Assembly: GCF_000208865.1 (NCBI RefSeq)
Contig: NC_018395.1
Location: 527,920-591,919, forward strand
DNA: 64,000 bases
Reading direction: 5' to 3'
DNA from: Neospora caninum Liverpool
Taxonomy: Eukaryota; Apicomplexa; Conoidasida; Eucoccidiorida; Sarcocystidae
Below the pieces are notes generated by a model. That model saw only the letters and a list, made by a program, of their open reading frames with translations. It searched no databases and was not told where the DNA came from. A program made the translations under genes and the position numbers. Below, piece by piece: positions 12,901 to 22,995 of the stretch (position 1 is the stretch's first letter; each line of letters starts with the position of its first letter).

Positions 12901-15900
12901 ACCCCATATGTTAGTGTACGCCTGCCGTTTCTCGCGTAGTTAACTCGAGTGATAACAGTAATCGATTCACTTAACTTTTCATAAATATATATTCCGCCCA
13001 GTACCTAATCGGCCTTATCGCTGCGGAATAACGTTAACTGAAGAAAATTGAAATCCAACGCATTAGCCGTGTTCAGCATCCTCGGCGCAACATCTGGGAT
13101 CCGTCAAAACTGTCGCTTTTTTTCACACTTTATAGTTATAGTCTATGGTTGTAGATGTTATTAAGGAAGGCACACCCCCCCCGCGCGAAAGGTCAAATCC
13201 TGCACAAGAAGAGACATAGGCGCGTCTCCTCTAAGCCTCCTAGAACAAAGGATGGTCTCTACACCACGCCATCCTCCAGGGAGCACAAGGAACGACACAG
13301 AGGCAAAAAGGACAAAGACAGCGAGGGCGCGAAGGCCACGCAAGCATCCCTCGTCCCCTGGCAAACCTAGGCCGTCTCATGGCAGTGATCGTTGATCCTC
13401 AACGATGCTTGTTCTCGCAACCGTTCCTTTGCTCGTTCGCCTGCTTCAGTCCCTATCAGGATATAGATATGTGGCGCACACCCCTGGGGCTTTCTCTCCT
13501 TTCTTTCTGTGTGTGTTTGTCTATGTAATACAGCCGACTTCCGATGTATCGTCTCCTGGCTGCGGCTGCCTGGCTCTTAACGCCAGCTGCTGCTTCGCGT
13601 CTCGACGAATTGCGTGGTTCCTCTCGCGCTACGCTGCCTCTCTCGTCTTGTGCCTCGGAGCTAATCTTGCCTTTCGAGGGGGAGAGAAAGAGGGCGGTCA
13701 TCGCGACGGAATCTCTCGGCGCGTCTCCGCGTCAGGAGGCGACTTGCGACGGCGTGCCCACCGAAGGCGGCTCTGCCTCTTCGCGTGCTTCCTCGGAGGA
13801 CGTCTTTGCGTCGCTCTCGCAGCCGCTTCTTGCGGACCTTCTCCTCTTCGCGCCGCCTCTCTTTGTTTCGCCCGCAGTGCGACAAGGCAGAGAGGAACTC
13901 ATCAACCTGCTTCGAGACGCAAACCCCGAGGGCGTGCGGTGCCAAGTCCAGGAGACAGCGATCAGAGAAGGCGTTGCCTACCATCACGCAGGTACAGGGT
14001 GGAGGGAGAGGATGCAAACAAAGCAGAAGACGAGAATGCAGGAGTGACGGCGACAGACGCGGAAGAAACGCCTTCAGGGATATATCTCAAAAAGGACGAG
14101 AAAACAGCAACACGATGATGCTGTCCTGTGAACACGTCAAATGTGGCATCTACGGCTCCTCACATTCTCCATGAATGGAAGCGTTTCTGTCGAGTTTCAC
14201 ACCACCCCGATACAGGCGGGTCATACATACATATAAATCTATACGTCTGCCTATTCATGTATGCATATGAAGGTGCACAAACATTTCTACACGGTGGGGA
14301 GGCAAGAGACACGTATCTCTGTTTCGTAGGGCATCCTGGTTCCTTTCTCTCTCTTGTTGCTGAAAAGGGAAAACTGAATGTCGCATGGCGCTGTCGAGGC
14401 AGTGCTCGGCACGCGTCCTCTCTTTGTATGAACCTATCTCCGGGAATCTCTCTACCTACCTCTATATATGTATATATATGTAGATATATACATTGATATG
14501 TATGAGGTGGCATCGAAAGGTATCTAGCGCTCGATCGAAGGATAGGAGTTGCGGATTTGTGCCTGTTTTTCGCGAGTTTTCGCAGCTTCTGAGCAGGGAC
14601 GAGCGAGCACGGGGCGACCCCAATGCTTTCCACTGTTTCGTTTCTTCTGCTCAGGCTTAGATGGGCTCGCGCGAACAGCCATCGAAGTCGCTTTCCAGCA
14701 GGGCGTTCTCTCCGTTTTGTGTGCGACCTCGACTCTGGCGGTGGGAGTCAACCTACCCGCTGCGCGCGTCATCCTCAGATCCCCGGAGGTGCGGCGCTGC
14801 TTCGCACTCTCGCCTGCTTCTGTCAACCAAAGCCGGGGAAAATTCAGACTGTTACGTCCTCGGACGAGCTGGTAATGTCTCTGTAGTTTTCCTGTCTGTC
14901 AGTCTCACTCCCCATCGACAGTCCGCTCTATCTCCTTAAGACAGAGATGGCTTTCTCTATCTCCCTTTCTTGCTACACGAAAATGTGCTTCCACAGTGTC
15001 CACACCCGTGCAATTGTGTTTACACACATATACATTCAGGTATATGTCTGTGATGTGCATCTATCTAATTAGACATTTATATGCCTAGACAGATAGAGAT
15101 TTCTACATGCCGCATTATGTGTTTCTTGGTTTCCGCCTTCATCTGTGTCTCTTCACATGGTTGCGCTTCCGTTAGTCCTCTTCACCGATCTTCGGCGGTG
15201 GCCTTCCTTTGCTGTCTCACAAAATTCCGTCTTTCTCGTCCTCGTCCCTGTCGCGTATACAGTTCAGCTCCATTCAAGGCACGTCCAGCTGTCTTAGAAT
15301 GACGAGTGTCCGTCTGCAACTGCAACGCATGCCTTTGCGCCTCTCTCTGCTTTCCTGTCTGAGGGTGTCTCTTTTCGTGTGTGCCGCCTCCTCGTTTCTT
15401 GCTTCCTGATGGTTCACTAAGAAAAGGCACTTTCCTCGACTTTCCCGTCGCCTTATCGCCCGCCTCTGCTCGTGCCTTTCTGTTCCGCTTCTCCGTTGCT
15501 TTTCGCTCTTGCCTCTCGTCTCCCCTGTTCGTCGAATGTTGCCGTCCACTCTGCTCCTTTCGCGTTTCCCCGCTTTCTCTCGGCACCCAGATTGGCCACG
15601 AGGCTCTCGACGTCGCGCGCTTCAGACAAATGGCCGGTCGCGCGGGCCGCACGGGCTACACAGAACGGTGAGAGTGTTTTGTTCATTTACGAACTTGTCT
15701 CCCGGATTTCCGCGGCGTCTTCGGGCCGGCTCTCGCAAACGCCTCGCGGCAGATCTCGCTTTTGCCCTCCCAGCCACTCACCGCGTCTCTGCGCAAGAGA
15801 GACCCATGCTTCTCCATCCGACGAACGCGAGACCGCTCTCTCAATGCGACTGCCATGCTCTCCTCGTCCCATGTCTATACGCAGATATAACCCTGAATCA

Positions 15901-17310
15901 ATATATCCATACCTACCGATGTATATTTATATATAGATGTATACACGCATCAGTTCCATACACGTAAATGTATGTCTGCAAGCATATACTCATATATATA
16001 TATATATATATATATTTGTGGGCCCCAGGGTTCTCTGTATTTCGCGAAGAAGGCAGGCAGAGAGAACGACAGGTTCCCCTTCTCCAATTCTGTCTCTAAG
16101 CTGCACAGGAAGTGCGTTTGCCCTCGAACGGTGACCCCTCCGGCAAGGCGCGCCGCATCTCGTTTCTTGCGTTGTTTTCTGCAGCGGAGAGGCGTTCCTG
16201 TTTTGCTCATCCAAGCAACTCCCCGCCTGTCTCGCTTTGATCTCGGGTGCTCCACTGGCATCTTCCTCTCTCTCCCCGAACGCCGCGCTCGCCTTCCCCC
16301 CGCCTCGCCGAGATGCCCTTGAAAGCGAACCGCAACGTGACCGATCTTTTTTCTCCTCCAAACTGCATGCGCAGAAAGGCGACGCCTGTTCGACGGCAGT
16401 CCCGGCGGCCGTCCCCGCACCTCCGCGCGTTCTTGCTCAGGACCGAGGAGACAGTTTCTCGTCAGGTTCCATTCGTTCTCAGCTCGAAGGCCTTCACCTG
16501 TGTCGCGCCTTGCTGGAAGGCTGCGAGGCGCTTCTGCCGCTCTCTCTCCTGCTGCCGTCGAGGTTTCTCCTGAGGCGGCAAAGAGGCGCGGCGCAGCCCC
16601 GACCTGCACGCGTTTGCCAGCCTCAGGTCGCCGGAGACGGTGAGCAAGACGTTCAGAACAAACACAGAAACTCGTGCGACGATGGCTTGTCTCTCTCGTG
16701 GACCACCCGCAACGTGTTCGGGCTTGCCGAGAGAGTCGCAGTCCCGCAGTAGGACGCGAGTGCATGAAAAGTGATGGCTTGGTCTCGCTCTTATGAAAAC
16801 CGGTCGTGGGGCGGGCACGAAACGACAGAAAAAAAGCAACCCTTCTTCGTCCCCTGCGATCTTCTTCCGTTTCAGCGCACTCGTGCGAGCAGACGCGGAG
16901 CCGGATACACCCGCTAAGAAGCAAGGAAGCAGAAGGACAAGAGGGAGAACAAGAGAGAGAACAAGAGATAGAACAAGAGGGAGAACAAGAGAGAGAACAA
17001 GAGGGAGAGCAAGAGGGAGAACAAGAGAAAGGGCATTTGCCGGTGGTTTCACGACTCTTCAGCCTTGTCCGCCTTTGCACGTTTCGCGGCAAGCAGGTGC
17101 GTGTGAGCTACCATAGGATGCGTTTCACGCCCTGCGTTGGTGCGTGCCTTTCCCTTTTTTTTTCTACTCAGAGAACTTGTTTTTCTTTAGCATGCACACA
17201 GAAAGGGTGCGCCGTCCGAGTCCGTTTCTCCTGTCTCAGGCTTCCCTTTATCTCCCTCGAATCGTCTGTCTTCTTCCTGCTTCATAGATACACACATCAA
17301 TCCATCCTTC

Positions 17311-17362
<52 letters not shown>

Positions 17363-20300
17363 ATAGATAGAAAGGTCTGTATTTCTCTCCGTATATGCAT
17401 ATATATATATATATGCAGATGCGTTTTGGAAGTTCTACGGATATGTCCCTAGCGCTTATCCTTTGTGGTGTCCACGCATGCATCCTATATATCTTCCAAG
17501 ATCTGTATATATCCCTAGGTACCCGCATACAGTATACAGTCTGTTACGGTATACAGATACACAGCGAAACACGCCTTCTGCCTTCTGTAGATCTCTATGG
17601 AGCTTTCCACGGCTGTCTCTGCCTGCTTGGGTTGTTTGTCGGGTGTTTCCTTGGTCCCGTTGTGCCTTTTCGCGTGCATGCGAATGGCCGATCGGAATAC
17701 CGGCGGTCTGTGTGGGGCGCCTGCGAGGCGACACTCTGCCTGTTTTGTTTTCCTCAAAATCCCCCGCTCTCTCATCTTTTCCTGTCGACACGGCTCTTGT
17801 CTTCAGGTCCCGAGAGAGCAGATGGAAAGCGAAATGCATGCATGCGTGGCCTATCTCCACGAGAATTTCCTTCTTGAGACCCGCAGCAGTGCAGCTCTCG
17901 GCTCTGCGGGGGGAGCCGCGAGGGCCGCGGACGCTGGCGGATTTTCCATTCCAGCGGACCGTGGGGAGGCTGAGACTCACAAGGGAGAAGAACGCATGCA
18001 TGCAGTCTGTGGCGCGAACTCACACGGAGTGCTTGGGAAAGAACAGGAAGACGAGACAGTCGAGCGGCGTCTCGGGAAGCAGAGCAGCATGGGCCTTCCG
18101 CCGGGTCCGACGACGGCGAGGGGGGGCACTCGAGACGCGAAAGAGGACGAGCGTTTGCAGGGATGGCCAAGACTCGGCGGGTGCATGCGTCGGAGATTTG
18201 CTTCTTTTCTGCGGCGCGAACTCGCAGAGAAACACAGTCTTTATGCCGCAGCGGTCGAAAAAACCCGCCGCGCGCAGCGGGATCTCCAGGCGTTCCCAGC
18301 GTCTCCCCATGAGGCGTCTATCCACCGGAAATGCGCCCAGGGAAACCCCGAGGTCGTGCGCGTGGAACCCGCGGGATTCCGCATCGCGGCCGTGGCCTCG
18401 CCATTGACGAAGGCGTCGCCTTTGTCTTTGGCTGAATCGACTTTCCACAAACACGAGGTCGCCCACCTTCCGTCACCTGTCTCGCGTCCTTCCTGCGAGT
18501 CCCCAGTCTCGCGTGGTTCGTCCTCACCTGTGGGTGTTGCTCTTTCCCCGTCTTCGCTGTCTCCGTGTACAGCGTCGCTCGCTTCCTCCGATGCGACGTC
18601 TCGGATTTCTGCCGATGAAACGCGCGTACAGCAGAGACGCGCGCTCGAACAGGCCTACGCCCAAACAGCCCGCCACGCGGACCTGATGAAGCGACAGTTT
18701 CTGCTTTTTTCCCGGACGCACCGCAGCCTTGCATGCACGCTGCAGAGAATGCCGCACCTTCGATCTCCTGTCTTGCTCCTCTGCTTCTTTCTCCACGAAC
18801 TCGCCGAGCCTTCCTCGTCCTTCTGCCCCTCTGCGTCGCTCTTGCGGAGCGGCGCCTGTTCGCAAAAAAAGGTCGCAGCTCTCTGCAGGCGCACCGCCGG
18901 CGCGAGCGTCGCGGGTGTCCCCTCAACCTTCGCTTCGGAGTCGGGAGGCAAAAACGCGGAAGGCGAGAAGGCCGCGACGAGAGCCGAAACCGAAGAGACA
19001 CGCGCCGCGAAGGAAGAAACGGAAACCGCGGAGGAAGCGAAGGCGACAAGCGGGGAAAAACAGGTGGCGAAGGCCGAGGCCAAAGTGGCGAGTTCTCCCA
19101 CCCCTCGGTCGGAGTGGACTCCCGCAGGCGACGCAGTGCAACGGGTGCATGAAGAGAAAGGTTTGACGAAAACTGTCGCTCTTACCTCGCCTCCTGCGAG
19201 CCGTGGACCAGGCGGAAGGGAGGACGCAGGCGACGGCGTTGAGGCCGGGACGGTGCCTGCTGTCGTGTCAGGACAGAAACACCCCAAACAGACAGCGAGC
19301 GGGAAAGAGGACTGCCAGCCTTCAAACGTCACGCAGATTCGACGCGGAAGCACAGCTTTGACAGCGGCTCTCGCCCAACATGCAAAGGACGAATTTGTGT
19401 GCGCAGTCTCGCGATCTTTTCGTCTCCCGCGAACTCTTTTTCTCAAACTACAAGTCGCTTTCTGTCACCCTGATCAGGCCTCTCTGCCTGTACCTTCCTC
19501 TCCTCTCCCCTCGTTCGGTTCTTTGTCGTCGCTTCCCCCTCCGTCCTCGCCTCCCTCGCCTTCTCGTTCGTCTCCTTTTCCCCATTCGCCGTGTCCTTCC
19601 TCTCCTCCTGCGTGTTCTGCCTCGTCCTCTCCTTCCTCGCTTTGTGTGAGTGCTTCGATTTTCCCTCTCCGCGATCGATCGCCTGGCGATGTTCGGGAAG
19701 GAAACGGCGGGCGGGCGACTCCGCGGCTGCTGCCGGCCTCGCAGGCTCCTCCTGGAAACGATCGAAAGGCGGGCGGGAACCCGGAAGGCGCCTGTCGAGC
19801 AAATACCAAACGCTGGAGACAAAACGCCTTCATCGCGTGCACCTACTTGGGGTCCGCAGCCGTCGAGACGGGCGTGCATCCCTGGGAAGCTCTCGAGGCC
19901 TTCGCGGATCTCTACAAGGCGGTTCACCAGGGTGGGTGCATGCATGCATTGAAGCGAGCTGCATGCAGTTCTTCCCTTCCCGTAGCGCGGCCTGCTCTTG
20001 CGCTGCAGGCAGCGATCCTTAGTGCCGCGATACCCCCCCCCCCCCCGCATGCAGCCCGATTCACGTGTTTTTGTCAAAGCTAACAGGGTTCGCTGGAAAA
20101 CTGCTATTCGAAAACGGCACCTTTTGGCTCCTTCCCCCTGTTCGGAAGTTGCATTTCAAAGTATGCATATACTCAGCTGTAAATACGGTTTTCTAGGCTC
20201 GACGGCACATCCAGAAGCTGGAAGAGCGCCTAGAGAAACCTTAACGTAGTAGGATATTGAAATCCAAAGAGCTTCTTCTTCCGAATGCATTCATGGAAAC

Positions 20301-20747
20301 CTATAAATTTCGCATGCTTGATTGACATTTGGCCTCCGTGGCTGTCCGTGATGCGCTCTGCGTGAGCGTTCGTTTTGCGCACACTCGACCCGTCTCATGC
20401 GTCTTTTTCGCTGTTGCATGCAGGGCTTTTCTTGAGAAGCGATTTGCATCTCCTTTACCTGGGAGCGTCTCCCGTTCTCTCTCCAGCAAACATCTCCTGG
20501 GTCGCCTGCCTGCGCATCTACGACAGTCTGGATCTCCTCTCCAGGTCTCAGCGTCTTCACGAGAGAAAGCAAATGAGGCTCTGTGTCTTTTCGCACTTCC
20601 GCACGATTCAATAGCTCACCAAACGCGCACATCGACCTGCGTTCAGGCCTACCCGTGTCCACACACGCACACACCCAAATGCACACGCGCGCTCGCGCAA
20701 CCGGGAGGGCAGAACGCACAAAAGCCTCTAAACTTCCATGTCTACCC

Positions 20748-20779
<32 letters not shown>

Positions 20780-21347
20780 AAGGAGGCGACAGTTTACATA
20801 TATGTATATATATGCCTATGTGTGTAAATATGTAGACCCCCAGGTTTTCCCAGAACCTCGTCATGCATGACAATCTGCACATACCTATCTGTGTCCGTGC
20901 GTGCCTGTGTGCCCCTGCCGTAAGTGCCCGCGCCTGGCCTTGCTTCGACATCGTCGCCTCAAACGTATCTCGACCTCTGTCTCTTCGCGAGTGCGGGATG
21001 ACAGCGGCCGCAAGGTTTGGTTTTTGCATGCGTGCGTGTCACTGCTCGGCGCCCTTCAGAAAGCTCGCGGACTCCCTCGGGATTTCTCGTTCCTTTCTTC
21101 TCCGGGCCTCTCGTGCGGCTCCAGGTGAGCGACGCGAGGCCGGTATCGGCGAGGCCCTGTCGACAGGTGGCGCGACGGCTGCTGCACATGCACTTCATCA
21201 AACCCACCGACTCCTCCTCGAAGATCGGTGAGCTCCAGCTCTTCTCTCTCGCAGAAACTCTCATTTAGTCGACTCTGTGTGTGTAGCCATGCGCATCGGT
21301 ATCTATACTACGAGGTACATGTCTGCAATTGCATATGCATATCTCAA

Positions 21348-21382
<35 letters not shown>

Positions 21383-21486
21383 ATATATATATATATGTGG
21401 CCATATAGGTATGTACAGGTACGTGGATGTACATGTGTGTTTGTGCGGACCTACACACATATGCAGACATACACATGAATACATAC

Positions 21487-21519
<33 letters not shown>

Positions 21520-22952
21520 CATGTTCATACACCGTATATGCATGTGTATATGCACGCGTAAATACAGGTGTGTGACCAAATGAAGGTTTTGCGAGAAAGT
21601 GGTAGAGTTTGGCTTCTTTCTGTTTTCGACGCTCTAGATCTGAATGCGTTCGTGTGCATGCGTGCAAGTGGGTATGCCCGGCCTGCGGCTGTACCGCCAG
21701 CCCAGCACCTGTGGCTACTCCGTCCTGGTGTACTGTGCAGCACACCTATACTCCTTCTGCTCTATAGAGGCTCTCAAATTGCCCCCTATATATGCGGCCC
21801 GCATGTCCGAGGCCTGCATGTCTTCATCGATTTCTTTCCACCGTGCTGTGTGTCCACTTGATATCCGTTTTTTCAGCGTCTCCTTCCAGTGCATGCAGAA
21901 CGCCCGACTGCTGCTGTCTCATCGGCGCTTCTTCGTCGCGCTGCAGCTCTTTGAGGTTGTCTCCCGCGACGCGACGCTCTCGCGGGTTGCAGAAAGGTCT
22001 GCTCATTCTCTTTTCCTGCCTTCGAATTTCCTTTCTTCTGATGCACGTGATTGTGGGATTCTAGAGAAACGATAGACACTCGTTCTTCGCAACATGGAAA
22101 AAACGGAAGCGTGAAGCCTTTGTGATACACCCCCTAAAGCACGATATGTGGGCATTCGGTCGTAACCAGTTGTCTCGGGGAGAAGTAAAATGCTTCCCTC
22201 TCTGTGTGTTTCTCGTTTAGAAAGGACACGGGTTTCCCTCCCGAACCTGCCCCACGCAAGGCATACACGGAGGAAATGATATACTGGCCGTTTAGTTCCT
22301 GGAAAATAGGCAGAGAACCGATCAGGGGGCTGTAGCTGGTTTTGTGTCGTTATCCCACGAACCAACGAAATCCCCTCTATTCCCTACCTTTTCGATGCAC
22401 TTCAGAAGCAGTATACTCCCTACATGTAAACAGCCCAGGAACGCTGCAGGCAGAAATCCCGTTCAGGATGTGGATCAGGGGGGTTGCCGTCGCTTTCTGG
22501 ATCAGTGCATGCACCGACGGCTCGAATTGGTCGTGCAGATTTGCGACGACACCGGCCGCCGTCCAGATGACTCTCTCCCAGGCCGCGCTCTTTGCAGCAA
22601 CAATGTCGAAATTTGTGATGAACATGCCGTCTCAAATGTAAGTTTTTCCTCTCTGGCTCTTGCGAGAGAGATACAGAAACAGCAAAGACGTCGCGGGAGA
22701 GACACTTTTCTCTTGGTCTTGTGTGCTGAGAAAGCTCTCCACAGTATCCCAGCCTCTGTCATCCAGCGGGGTCACGAGGGTCGGCATGCGCTACCCCGCA
22801 CCTCAGGTTCCCGAGACAGAGTGTGTCGAAACACATTTCAACTCACCCTCTGTGCGCAGCGAGAAATCGGCAGCCGGAGAGCACGTGGACGGCTTCGAAG
22901 AACAGACAAGACACCAAACCAGAAAGCGACAACCCATAGTAGATCCGTATAC

Positions 22953-22995
<43 letters not shown>

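Noticed and set aside
21120..21264. Alternative frame in helicase exon 13 reading [12 protein letters not shown], like the POLQ RQMAIHKRFF segment
   Set aside because: The next exon (21877-21996) matches that POLQ segment better ([15 protein letters not shown]) and joins in phase through a GTGAGC donor.
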